Positions 1-7,376 of a stretch of DNA of 13,196 bases are shown here, piece by piece (position 1 is the first letter of the stretch; each line of letters starts with the position of its first letter). The notes under the pieces were generated by a model. The model searched no databases. It worked only from the letters and a program-made list of their open reading frames with translations, and was not told the origin of the DNA. A program made the position numbers and the translations under genes. Source of the DNA: Rheinheimera sp. (GTDB lineage Bacteria > Pseudomonadota > Gammaproteobacteria > Enterobacterales > Alteromonadaceae); the NCBI RefSeq assembly GCF_020217005.1, contig NZ_JAIWOI010000301.1:1-13196 (forward strand), read 5' to 3'.

Positions 1-692
1 TGAATCCTGGTGTGGCAGTGGCTATTCAGGGCCCGGCTTTGGACAGGTTCTGTGCTGCAGCTTCTGCTGCTTTAGCCAAAGTACCAGCTGGTGTCATGCT
101 AAACGAAGGTATAGCGGCGGCTTATCAAAAGGGGACAGCGCATTTGGCCGCTCAATCCGGTGTTGAGCTGGTTGGCTGTGGTGAAGCTGTGGGCGATAAA
201 GCCGGCTTCTGCACTCAGGCTCAGCTCTTTAAAGTCACAGCCGAAGCCTTTTTAGCCAATCCACATTTGCAGGAAGAAGTCTTTGGTCATGTCTCAGTGT
301 TGGTGAGCTGTGCCGACCAGGCACAATTACTGGCCGTAGTGCGGACTTTAAAAGGTCAACTGACTGGTACTTTACAGGCCACAGCAGCAGAACTTGCCAC
401 TCAGGCCGAACTTATCAGCCTGCTACGACAAAAAGTAGGCCGTCTGGTAGTGAATAACTTCCCGACTGGTGTGGAAGTTTGTGATGCCATGATGCATGGC
501 GGGCCTTTCCCTGCAGCCACTGATGCCCGTTTTACTTCGGTAGGCACGGCCTCGATCGCCCGTTTTGTCCGTCCTATTTGTTTCCAGAATTACCCGGCAG
601 ACTTGTTGCCACCAGAGCTGCAAAATGCCAATCCATGGTCCTTACCACGTTTAGTCAACGGGGTAAAAACCAGCGCAGCGGTTGAGTCTTAA
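1..692 (+). CDS. 2-oxoglutarate (alpha-ketoglutaric) semialdehyde dehydrogenase, C-terminal part (5' truncated by window)
   Basis: The reading frame is open from the window edge (first full codon at base 3) to the TAA at 690-692, so this is the last ~229 residues of a longer aldehyde dehydrogenase; the family is usually about 500-525 residues. Visible segments include NPGVAV near the start, which in this family lies just after the catalytic cysteine (so that cysteine is probably just outside the window), EEVFGHVSVLV (the coenzyme-ribose Glu loop), and the C-terminal block PTGVEVCDAMMHGGPFPA, then TSVGTASIARFVRP. That C-terminal block is typical of 2,5-dioxovalerate/ketoglutaric semialdehyde dehydrogenases, which oxidise 2-oxoglutarate semialdehyde to 2-oxoglutarate with NAD(P)+ in the cytoplasm. 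It is the last step of the non-phosphorylating pentose pathway, in keeping with the downstream lactonase, transporter and arabinosidase. An oddity is FGH where most aldehyde dehydrogenases have FGP. The family call is firm; the exact substrate is inferred from motif and context. Confidence 0.85.
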   Translation, partial: NPGVAVAIQGPALDRFCAAASAALAKVPAGVMLNEGIAAAYQKGTAHLAAQSGVELVGCGEAVGDKAGFCTQAQLFKVTAEAFLANPHLQEEVFGHVSVLVSCADQAQLLAVVRTLKGQLTGTLQATAAELATQAELISLLRQKVGRLVVNNFPTGVEVCDAMMHGGPFPAATDARFTSVGTASIARFVRPICFQNYPADLLPPELQNANPWSLPRLVNGVKTSAAVES

Positions 693-693
693 G

Positions 694-1755
694 ATGGGCT
701 TTGTCGTCAGCACCGAAACTCTGCAGGTCGCCGCCTTAAAGCGGCCCTTGCAGCTGATTAAACTTACCAATCCAGCTGGATTAACAGTGACCTTAAGTAA
801 TTTGGGCGCAGGCTTATGGTCGGTGCTGATGCCAACGTCAGACTCCACTGAAAAAACAGAGCTTTTGCAAAATTATCAGGACCCGGGCCAATTCGCCCGC
901 AATCCTTATTATTTTGCTGTGACCATAGGCCGGGTCGCAAACCGCATTGGTGCTGCCGCTTATATGCAGCAAGGCCAGGTGATTTCGTTATTAGCCAATG
1001 AAGGGCCGAATCAATTGCATGGTGGCCCTGATGGGTTAGGCAGTCGCTTCTGGGATTTTGATATTGACCAGCAGAAAGACAGAGTCAGTGTCACTTTTCG
1101 TATCACCAGCTTAGAGGGCGATCAAGGTTTCCCAGGGCAGTTGGATGTGCAGCTGCGTTACAGTTTGCTGGCCCACCATGAGCTAGTGCTGGAATACAGT
1201 GCTGTGTCGGATAAAGATACTCCGGTCAGTCTGACCAATCATGCCTACTGGGCTATAGGTGGTGTAGGTCAAGGCACTGTGCTGGAACAGCAATTACACC
1301 TGGATGCCGATTTTATTCTGCAACTGGATAAACAACTGGTACCCACAGGCGAGTTAGTTCCAGTAACAGGTGTTTTTGATTTTAAAGCGGGCAAAACTAT
1401 AGGTCAGGATATTGGCCAGCTCGAGAATGGCTACGACCACTATTTTGTGCTGAACGAGGGCCGGGATCTGAATAGGCCAGCAGCTTTAGTACGGGATCCT
1501 GTGTCAGGCCGTTTTTTGCAGTTATTTACCGACCAGCCAGGCATTCAGTTTTACAGTGGTAATTTTCTTGATGGCAGCATAGTGGGGAATCAGGGCGTTG
1601 CCATAGAGAAATATGCGGCTTTATGTCTGGAGCCTCATGGTTATCCAAATGCTGTAAATAAACCCAATTTTCCAACGGCTTTACTTAAAGCCGGCCAGTT
1701 GTATCGGCAAAGCAGCCGTTTTGTTCTGGGGTATAGCGAGAAGGCGAAGTTTTAA
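694..1755 (+). CDS. galM: aldose 1-epimerase (mutarotase), GalM family
   Basis: A GalM-fold mutarotase of 353 residues, close to the usual ~345. It interconverts alpha and beta anomers of aldoses in the cytoplasm. Visible motifs in order are GRVANRI (~80-86), NQLHGGPDG with the conserved His109, TNHAYW with His183 (the probable general acid), the GYDHYF segment with Asp249, TDQPGIQFYSGNF, and CLEPHGYPNAVN with Glu313 as the probable general base. I chose the ATG at 694, one base after the upstream stop. An in-frame TTG at 682 would overlap the dehydrogenase gene by 11 bases and add four residues, and neither start has a strong Shine-Dalgarno sequence, so coupling to upstream translation is likely. 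In this operon it probably prepares L-arabinose (or another pentose) for a sugar 1-dehydrogenase; substrate is inferred, since GalM-family members vary in sugar preference. Confidence 0.9.
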   Translation: MGFVVSTETLQVAALKRPLQLIKLTNPAGLTVTLSNLGAGLWSVLMPTSDSTEKTELLQNYQDPGQFARNPYYFAVTIGRVANRIGAAAYMQQGQVISLLANEGPNQLHGGPDGLGSRFWDFDIDQQKDRVSVTFRITSLEGDQGFPGQLDVQLRYSLLAHHELVLEYSAVSDKDTPVSLTNHAYWAIGGVGQGTVLEQQLHLDADFILQLDKQLVPTGELVPVTGVFDFKAGKTIGQDIGQLENGYDHYFVLNEGRDLNRPAALVRDPVSGRFLQLFTDQPGIQFYSGNFLDGSIVGNQGVAIEKYAALCLEPHGYPNAVNKPNFPTALLKAGQLYRQSSRFVLGYSEKAKF

Positions 1756-1777
1756 ACAAAATTCAATCAACACATCG

Positions 1778-1812
1778 CAGGTCCGCCTTTAAAAAAACAC
1801 CATAAGGGCCTG
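1778..1812 (+). promoter_or_regulatory. possible intercistronic hairpin between epimerase and transporter genes
   Basis: In the 78-base gap before the binding-protein gene, CAGGTCC (1778-1784) can pair with GGGCCTG (1806-1812), giving seven pairs with one G-U and an A-rich loop of 21 bases. No T-run follows, so it is not an obvious terminator. It could be a processing or stability element for the transporter mRNA, or chance. I see no convincing -35/-10 pair in this gap, so the transporter genes are most simply read from the upstream promoter. Confidence 0.25.
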
Positions 1813-1833
1813 TTTGACAAGGGGAGTCGACCT

Positions 1834-2781
1834 ATGAAAATCAAATCCATAGTTGCAGGTTTGAGCCTGTGTTTTATCTGTCACAGCAGTTTCGCCACTA
1901 CTATAGGTTTTGCTCAGGTAGGGTCAGAAAGCGGCTGGCGTACCAGTTTTTCCGAGTCAGTCAAAGCTGAGGCGAAAAAACGCGGCATCGACCTGAAGTT
2001 TTCTGACGCTCAGCAAAAGCAGGAAAATCAAATCAAAGCGGTGCGTAGTTTTATCGCTCAGGGGGTAGACGCCATTATCATTGCCCCTGTAGTGGAAACC
2101 GGTTGGACCCCAGTGCTGAAAGAAGCCAAACGTGCCCGCATTCCTGTGGTAATAGTAGACCGTAACGTGCAGGTACAGGATGAGTCGTTATTTGTGACCC
2201 GCATTGCCTCTGACTTTGTTGAAGAAGGCCGAAAGGCGGCCGGCTGGCTGTTGAGCCAACCCCAGGCCCAGCAGCAATGCAACATCATCGAGTTACAAGG
2301 CACAGTAGGAGCTACGGCCGCCATAGACAGAGCCAAAGGTTTTAACGAAGTGCTGGCAAAACACCCACAAGCTAAAATTGTCCGCAGTCAAACCGCAGAA
2401 TTTACCCGCGCCAAAGGCAAAGAAGTGATGGAGTCGCTGTTAAAAGCAGAGCAGGGTGGCAAAGACATTTGTGCACTCTGGGCTCATAACGACGAAATGG
2501 CTTTAGGCGCTATTCAGGCCATTAAAGAAGCCGGACTGAAACCGGGCAAAGACCTGCTGGTGGTCTCGGTAGACGGTGTGCCGGATTATTTCAAAGCTAT
2601 GGCGGACGGCGATGCCAATGCCACAGTAGAGCTGAATCCACATTTAGGTGGCCCGGCCTTTGATGTGATTGACGCCTACCTGAAAGGGAAAAAAGACACA
2701 GCCAAATTGATCAGCACCACAGGAGAATTATTCCTGCAGGATACGGCTGCCGCTGAGTATGAAAAAAGACGCCTGAACTAA
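1834..2781 (+). CDS. ytfQ: periplasmic sugar-binding protein of a YtfQ-type ABC transporter (probable arabinose/pentofuranose)
   Basis: A 315-residue periplasmic binding protein (Peripla_BP_4 type). Residues 1-21 form a Sec signal peptide ending SSFA, with cleavage predicted before TTIGF. The mature part closely resembles E. coli YtfQ: QVGSESGWR (28-36), QQKQENQIKAVRSF (60-73), ELQGTVGA (153-160), GKEVMES, AHNDEM and GAIQAIKEAGLKPGKD. Cys149 and Cys213 sit where YtfQ has a cysteine pair and may form a disulfide. YtfQ binds galactofuranose; orthologs in Shewanella-type bacteria have been assigned to arabinose uptake (AraU of an AraUVWZ system, from memory). Next to an arabinofuranosidase and pentose enzymes, L-arabinose, possibly its furanose form, is the likely ligand by inference. 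The ATG at 1834 is preceded by AAGGGGAG-like purines (1819-1826) at good spacing. It is the first of four consecutive transporter genes. Confidence 0.9.
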   Translation: MKIKSIVAGLSLCFICHSSFATTIGFAQVGSESGWRTSFSESVKAEAKKRGIDLKFSDAQQKQENQIKAVRSFIAQGVDAIIIAPVVETGWTPVLKEAKRARIPVVIVDRNVQVQDESLFVTRIASDFVEEGRKAAGWLLSQPQAQQQCNIIELQGTVGATAAIDRAKGFNEVLAKHPQAKIVRSQTAEFTRAKGKEVMESLLKAEQGGKDICALWAHNDEMALGAIQAIKEAGLKPGKDLLVVSVDGVPDYFKAMADGDANATVELNPHLGGPAFDVIDAYLKGKKDTAKLISTTGELFLQDTAAAEYEKRRLN

Positions 2782-2795
2782 TTCATTTTGTAACA

Positions 2796-2816
2796 CCAGC
2801 CTCAGTGGCTGGTTTT
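2796..2816 (+). promoter_or_regulatory. GC-rich intercistronic hairpin after the binding-protein gene
   Basis: CCAGCC (2796-2801) and GGCTGG (2807-2812) form a six-pair stem with loop TCAGT, extended by an outer A-T pair, and TTTT follows at 2813-2816. It lies between the stop of the binding-protein gene and the Shine-Dalgarno of the ATPase gene. Hairpins in this position commonly protect the 3' end of the upstream message or partly terminate transcription, giving more binding protein than membrane components. The structure is seen; the role is inferred. Confidence 0.6.
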
Positions 2817-2817
2817 C

Positions 2818-2823
2818 AGGAGG
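2818..2823 (+). promoter_or_regulatory. ribosome binding site deciding the ATPase gene start
   Basis: A consensus AGGAGG lies five bases before the ATG at 2829. This favours 2829 over the in-frame GTG at 2805, which lies in the loop/stem of the hairpin just upstream and has no good ribosome binding site. Confidence 0.8.
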
Positions 2824-2828
2824 TCCTG

Positions 2829-4364
2829 ATGTCTGAGCGGAACAACACTACATCACAACCCGTGCTGCAATTGCGGCAGATTGATAAACACTTCCCCGGT
2901 GTAAAAGCATTGCAGCAAGCCCAGCTGAGTTTATATGCCGGTGAAGTGCATGCTTTATTAGGTGAAAATGGTGCCGGTAAATCCACTTTAGTCAAAGTGA
3001 TGACAGGTGTGCTGCAAAAAGACGGCGGCGAGATGCTGTTGGATTCAACAGCTCAAAGTTTTGCTACGCCCAAAGACGCACAGCAAGCTGGCATCAGCAC
3101 TGTGTATCAGGAAGTGAATTTACTGCCGAATTTATCTGTAGCCCATAACCTGTTTTTAGGTTCAGAACCTAAGCGTTTTGGCCTGATAGATAAAAAAGCT
3201 ATGGCAGAGCAGGCTCGGCAATTATTAAGCAGTTTTGGCCTTAGTATTGATGTCACAGCGCCTTTATCTGAGTTCTCAGTCGCAGTGCAGCAACTGGTGG
3301 CTATAGCCAGAGGCATAGCGCCAAAACGCGGTGCTGCTTGCACCAAAGTGCTGGTGCTGGATGAACCCACCGCCAGTCTGGATGCCGACGAAGTCCAAAA
3401 TTTATTTCAGGTGCTGCGCCAGTTGAAACAACAAGGTGTGGCCATAGTTTTTATCACCCACTTTTTGGATCAGGTCTATCAGATCAGTGACCGCATTACG
3501 GTCATGCGTAACGGCTGTTTTGTCGGTGAATACCAGACGGCCAGCTTAAATAAAGCTGAACTTATTGCCGCTATGCTGGGTAAAGAACTGAGTCAGCAGC
3601 GCCATCAGGCTCCTTGTGTCGCTGTGGAGCAGGCTGACGCTATTTTATCCGCACGGCAGCTATGCTCTGGTCAGTCGGTACAGCAGCTGGATCTGGTGCT
3701 GCCTCAAGGCCAGGCTGTAGGTTTAGCCGGGTTATTGGGGTCTGGCCGTACTGAAATTTGCCGTCTGTTGTTTGGCTTAGATAAGGCCGATAGCGGCTTG
3801 TTAAGTTTTGCAGGGCAAGAAGTGAAGCTGACGGACCCGGCACAAGCCATAGCTTTGGGTATAGCGCTTTGCCCTGAGGACAGAAAAACCGAAGGTATGA
3901 TTGCGCCTTTATCCATCCGCGAAAACATCAGCCTTGCACTGCAGGCCAAACAAGGCTGGTGGCGACTGATTTCAAAAAAGAAACAGCAGCAACTGGCTGA
4001 TTTTTATATTGATAAGTTACAAATAGCCACACCGGACGCCGACAAAGCTATAGGCCAATTGAGTGGCGGTAATCAGCAAAAAGTGATTCTGGCACGCTGG
4101 CTGGCCGTAGAGCCGAAGCTGCTGTTACTGGACGAGCCAACCCGCGGCATCGACATTGGCGCTCATGCTGAAATACTGCAGCTGATCCGTCAGCTTTGTC
4201 AGCAGGGGATGTCTTTATTGGTTACGTCATCCGAGTTGGAAGAACTCACCGCCTTTTCCAGCAAGATTGTGGTGATGCGTGACCGCAAAAAAGTAGCAGA
4301 ACTCAGCGGTGAGGATCTGAATCCGGATCGCATTATGGCTGCTATAGCGGGAGCCAGCGTATGA
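2829..4364 (+). CDS. ytfR: sugar ABC transporter ATP-binding protein, two ATPase domains, YtfR type
   Basis: A cytoplasmic 511-residue protein with two fused ABC ATPase domains, the usual length for carbohydrate importers of the CUT2 class (RbsA, XylG, YtfR). Domain 1 has Walker A GENGAGKS (45-52), a degenerate signature LSEFSVAVQQ (146-155) and Walker B LVLDEPTASLD with Asp178/Glu179. Domain 2 has a degenerate Walker A, GLLGSGRTE (~301-309), lacking the Lys, a full signature LSGGNQQK (~411-418) and Walker B LLLLDEPTRGID with Asp435/Glu436. This asymmetry is normal in CUT2 ATPases, where one nucleotide site is impaired. It powers import through the two permeases encoded next. The start is set by AGGAGG at 2818-2823. 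The stop TGA overlaps the next gene's ATG (ATGA at 4361-4364), so translation is probably coupled. Confidence 0.93.
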   Translation: MSERNNTTSQPVLQLRQIDKHFPGVKALQQAQLSLYAGEVHALLGENGAGKSTLVKVMTGVLQKDGGEMLLDSTAQSFATPKDAQQAGISTVYQEVNLLPNLSVAHNLFLGSEPKRFGLIDKKAMAEQARQLLSSFGLSIDVTAPLSEFSVAVQQLVAIARGIAPKRGAACTKVLVLDEPTASLDADEVQNLFQVLRQLKQQGVAIVFITHFLDQVYQISDRITVMRNGCFVGEYQTASLNKAELIAAMLGKELSQQRHQAPCVAVEQADAILSARQLCSGQSVQQLDLVLPQGQAVGLAGLLGSGRTEICRLLFGLDKADSGLLSFAGQEVKLTDPAQAIALGIALCPEDRKTEGMIAPLSIRENISLALQAKQGWWRLISKKKQQQLADFYIDKLQIATPDADKAIGQLSGGNQQKVILARWLAVEPKLLLLDEPTRGIDIGAHAEILQLIRQLCQQGMSLLVTSSELEELTAFSSKIVVMRDRKKVAELSGEDLNPDRIMAAIAGASV

Positions 4365-5479
4365 CGACCGAAGGAGTAATTTTGAACTCAAGCCAACCTG
4401 AACAGCAAAACGCCGGGCAATCCAATGCAGAGCAACTCAAGGCCGCCCGTCAGGCGCGGTATAGCCCGGGTCAGTCGGCGCATAAATTCAGCCTTTATCT
4501 GTATCCTTTGCTCGCTTTAGCTTTGTTATTGCTGGTGAATTTGCTGTTGGATCCGCAGTTTTTTTCACTGCAATGGCAGGACGGCCGCTTGTATGGGCCT
4601 TTAATTGATATTGTAAACCGTAGTGCGCCTGTGGCTTTGCTGGCCATAGGCATGAGTTTAGTGATAGCCACAGGTGGCATTGACTTGTCAGTTGGTGCTG
4701 TGATGGCCATTTGCGGCGCAGTGTGCGCTAACTTATTGCTGCTTGGGGATTGGTCTATTCCTGCTGTAATAGGCCTGGCTGTGCTGACGGGTTTGGCCTG
4801 CGGCCTGGTGAATGGCGTGATGGTTAGTTATCTCGGCATTCAGCCCATAGTGGCAACCCTGGTGCTGATGGTGGCTGGTCGTGGTGTGGCGCAGCTATTA
4901 AATCAAGGGCAGATCGTCACTTTCCAAAACCCTGACTTTGCCGCTTTAGGTTCAGGCGATTTTTTAGGCTTGCCTGTGCCTGTCTGGTTGGTGCTGCTGG
5001 CACTTTTGGTGATGCAGCTACTGTTACGACGCACAGCCTTAGGTTTGTTTATTGAGGCGGTTGGCTGTAACGCCAAAGCCAGTCGTTACCTGGGGATTGA
5101 TGACAAAGGGATCAAGTTAAGTGTGTACCTACTTACTGGCTGCTGCGCTGCATTGGCCGGCATTGTAGCGACAGCGGATATTCAAGGCTCAGACGCTAAT
5201 AACGCAGGATTATGGTTGGAACTGGATGCTATTTTAGCCGTAGTGATAGGAGGTGCCGCTTTAACGGGCGGTCGTTTTTCGCTGCCTCGTGCTGTGATCG
5301 GAGTACTGATTATTCAGGCTTTAAGCACCACTATAGTGGTCAGTGGTTTGCCAGCGAAATTTAATTTATTAATCAAAGCCTTAGTTATCTTGCTTGTGCT
5401 GATGTTGCAGTCGGAATTGTTTCGCAACCAGTTAAAAGCTTTGTTTAGCTTTGGCAAAGCGCATGGAGGTAAAGCCTGA
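4361..5479 (+). CDS. ytfT: sugar ABC transporter permease, YtfT type
   Basis: An inner-membrane permease of the CUT2 (BPD_transp_2) family, 372 residues from the ATG at 4361. A hydrophilic, Q/N/A-rich N-terminal arm of about 45 residues precedes the first membrane segment (LALALLLLVNLLL); the rest is strongly hydrophobic with about eight to ten helices. Family motifs are GGIDLSVGAVMA near residue 105 and AVVIGGAALTGG in the C-terminal part. It forms the channel with the next permease. Two starts are possible: ATG 4361, overlapping the ATPase stop (ATGA) with GGGAG at 4349-4353, or TTG 4382, seven codons later, with a better AAGGAG (4371-4376) at five bases. The long arm is somewhat unusual compared with E. 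coli YtfT. Family and operon role are certain; substrate (arabinose) is inferred. Confidence 0.9.
   Translation: MTTEGVILNSSQPEQQNAGQSNAEQLKAARQARYSPGQSAHKFSLYLYPLLALALLLLVNLLLDPQFFSLQWQDGRLYGPLIDIVNRSAPVALLAIGMSLVIATGGIDLSVGAVMAICGAVCANLLLLGDWSIPAVIGLAVLTGLACGLVNGVMVSYLGIQPIVATLVLMVAGRGVAQLLNQGQIVTFQNPDFAALGSGDFLGLPVPVWLVLLALLVMQLLLRRTALGLFIEAVGCNAKASRYLGIDDKGIKLSVYLLTGCCAALAGIVATADIQGSDANNAGLWLELDAILAVVIGGAALTGGRFSLPRAVIGVLIIQALSTTIVVSGLPAKFNLLIKALVILLVLMLQSELFRNQLKALFSFGKAHGGKA
4371..4376 (+). promoter_or_regulatory. internal ribosome binding site suggesting an alternative TTG start
   Basis: AAGGAG five bases before TTG 4382 inside the first codons of the permease gene. It could set the true start or give a second, seven-residue-shorter form. 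Confidence 0.45.
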
Positions 5480-6450
5480 TGTCCCGCACTTATTTACCTT
5501 TGTGGATCACTTTCGCCCTGGTGTTGTTGATGTTTGCTGCTGGTGCCAGCCAGTTTGATGGTTTTGCCAGTCTGCGAGTGGTTACTAACTTAATCAGTGA
5601 CAATGCCTTTTTACTGGTCACAGCTTTGGGTATGACCCTGGTGATTTTATCCGGTGGCATTGATCTGTCCGTCGGCTCAGTGATTGCCTTAAGCGGCGTG
5701 GCGGCAGCCTTACTGATAGGGCCTTATCAATGGCACCCACTACTGGCTTTTGCGCTGATATTGCCTTGTGCAGCGCTATTTGGTGCTGCTATGGGCGCTT
5801 TAATTCAGTACTACCAGCTACAGCCCTTTATTGTCACTTTGGCTGGTATGTTTTTGGCCCGGGGTATGGCAACTCTGTTGAGTGAAGAGTCTGTGGCTAT
5901 TGAACATCCGTTTTATGATGCTGTGGCCGAGTTTGGCCTGGAACTGCCGGATGGAGGCTGGCTGGGCGCCACTTCTTTACTGACCATAGCGCTGGTGCTG
6001 TTGATGTTGGTACTTACTCACTACAGTCGCTTTGGCTCTTATGTCTATGCCTTAGGCGGCAATAGCCAGTCCGCTCAGTTGATGGGGGTTCCTGTCGCCC
6101 GCACGACCATTTTGCTGTACGCCTCAAGCAGTATGCTGGCAGCTATGGCCGGTATTATTTTTAGTTTTTATACCTACTCAGGTTATGCGCTTGCTGCTGT
6201 AGGTGTGGAGCTGGATGCCATAGCTGCTGTGGTGATAGGCGGCACCTTACTGACAGGGGGCAGTGGTTTTATTATGGGCACTGTGCTGGGTGTATTGCTG
6301 ATGGGCCTTATTCAAACCTATATCAATTTTGACGGCAGCTTAAGCAGTTGGTGGAGCAAAATAGTGATAGGAGCTTTGCTGTTTTTCTTTATCGCTCTGC
6401 AGAAATTATTGAGTCATAAATGGCAACACAAAGCAGGGAGCAAAGCATGA
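5479..6450 (+). CDS. yjfF: sugar ABC transporter permease, YjfF type
   Basis: The second CUT2-family inner-membrane permease, 323 residues, similar in length to E. coli YjfF. It starts with a short N-terminus directly entering a membrane segment (LWITFALVLLMFAAGA), carries GGIDLSVGSVIALSG near residues 60-74, and has the C-terminal AVVIGGTLLTGG followed by GTVLGVLLMGLIQTYINF and a last hydrophobic helix ending in a basic tail. It presumably pairs with the preceding permease as a heterodimer, as YtfT/YjfF do. The ATG overlaps the upstream stop by one base (TGATG), with GGAGGT at 5465-5470 as ribosome binding site. The last four bases (ATGA, 6447-6450) overlap the lactonase start, tying transport and catabolism in one translation-coupled chain. 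Confidence 0.92.
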   Translation: MSRTYLPLWITFALVLLMFAAGASQFDGFASLRVVTNLISDNAFLLVTALGMTLVILSGGIDLSVGSVIALSGVAAALLIGPYQWHPLLAFALILPCAALFGAAMGALIQYYQLQPFIVTLAGMFLARGMATLLSEESVAIEHPFYDAVAEFGLELPDGGWLGATSLLTIALVLLMLVLTHYSRFGSYVYALGGNSQSAQLMGVPVARTTILLYASSSMLAAMAGIIFSFYTYSGYALAAVGVELDAIAAVVIGGTLLTGGSGFIMGTVLGVLLMGLIQTYINFDGSLSSWWSKIVIGALLFFFIALQKLLSHKWQHKAGSKA

Positions 6451-7376
6451 GCGAACTGACTTTATTGCACAGCATCCCGCTTAAAAACAAATTAGGTGAA
6501 GGTATTGTCTGGCACAGCGCCAGCCAGTCGGTCTGGTGGACTGATATTCATGGCCGCTTTTTATATCAGCTGTTTTGGCCTTCACTGCAGTTAAATACCT
6601 ATCCGCTACCTGAACGCATCAGCTGTTTTGCCTTACTCAACCCAGTTGATCCAATGCGCTCTGACTATTCTATGCTGGTGGCCTTTGAGTCGGGTTTTGC
6701 CTTGTATCAGCCCGAAAGTCAGGGCATCTTTTGGTTAGCTAAACCTGAAGCACATCTGTCCGGTAACAGAATGAACGATGGCCGGATTGACCGTCAGGGC
6801 AGGTTTTGGGCTGGCACTATGCGTGAAGTTGATCAAGGGCAAACCGGCACTTTATACCGGCTGGACCAACAAGGTTGTCAGGCGGTGATCGCCAACTTAC
6901 TCATACCTAACAGTCTGTGTTGGAATAAAAGCAGTAGCCTGATGTATCACGCCGATTCTCCCACTGGAGTGATTTATCGCTATGGCTTTAATCCAGATCA
7001 AGGCACAGCTTCACAGCCACAATTCTTTGCCAAAGTACCAGCAGGCGCGGAACCTGATGGTGCTGTGATAGATGCAGAGGATCATCTGCTTTGTGCTTTA
7101 TGGGGCGGCGCTGCGATAGCCCGTTATTCGCCTGCAGGGCAGCAAACTGCTTTGCATCTTTTACCTGTCAGTCAGCCCACTTGTCTGGCTTTTGGTGGCC
7201 CTGATTTAGACCTGTTGTTTGTCACTACAGCCCGCCAGGGCTTAACAGAGGCACAGCTGGCGGCTGAGCCTGATGCAGGAAGTTTATTGATTTATCAGTC
7301 ACCCTATCAGGGCTTACCAGAGTCTGAACTGGCAGTGCAGGATTGGCTGGCTTTGCAAAAAAACTGGGGGTGGTGA
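6447..7376 (+). CDS. SMP-30/gluconolactonase-family sugar lactonase (probable L-arabinono-lactonase)
   Basis: A 309-residue cytoplasmic six-bladed beta-propeller of the SMP-30/regucalcin family, which hydrolyses aldonolactones to sugar acids using a divalent metal. The metal ligands are recognisable: Glu18 in LGEGIVW, Asn155 in IPNSLCWN and Asp204 in EPDGAVIDA; Asn110-Asp111 in NRMNDGRIDRQGRFWAGTM matches the substrate-side pair. Glu18 is at the same number as in the Caulobacter xylonolactonase XylC (from memory). The ATG at 6447 overlaps the permease stop (ATGA) and has GGGAG (6436-6440) six bases before it; an upstream in-frame ATG at 6420 would lie inside the permease gene and is not preferred. 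With the semialdehyde dehydrogenase and mutarotase it supports an oxidative pentose pathway; L-arabino-1,4-lactone is the likely substrate because the neighbouring hydrolases look arabinan-specific. Confidence 0.88.
   Translation: MSELTLLHSIPLKNKLGEGIVWHSASQSVWWTDIHGRFLYQLFWPSLQLNTYPLPERISCFALLNPVDPMRSDYSMLVAFESGFALYQPESQGIFWLAKPEAHLSGNRMNDGRIDRQGRFWAGTMREVDQGQTGTLYRLDQQGCQAVIANLLIPNSLCWNKSSSLMYHADSPTGVIYRYGFNPDQGTASQPQFFAKVPAGAEPDGAVIDAEDHLLCALWGGAAIARYSPAGQQTALHLLPVSQPTCLAFGGPDLDLLFVTTARQGLTEAQLAAEPDAGSLLIYQSPYQGLPESELAVQDWLALQKNWGW

Noticed and set aside
1756..1833. Separate promoter for the transporter genes
   Set aside because: No convincing -35/-10 pair with proper spacing was found; the gap holds only a weak hairpin and the ribosome binding site.
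2805..2828. Longer ATPase gene starting at GTG 2805
   Set aside because: The GTG lies in a hairpin with no ribosome binding site, whereas ATG 2829 has AGGAGG five bases upstream.
6420..6446. Longer lactonase starting at ATG 6420
   Set aside because: It would overlap the permease by 31 bases; ATG 6447 has GGGAG, an ATGA overlap and places the metal-ligand Glu at the usual position 18.
7343..7375. Longer GH43 protein starting at 7343
   Set aside because: It would place 11 residues before a good signal peptide and lies inside the lactonase gene; ATG 7376 directly begins the signal peptide.
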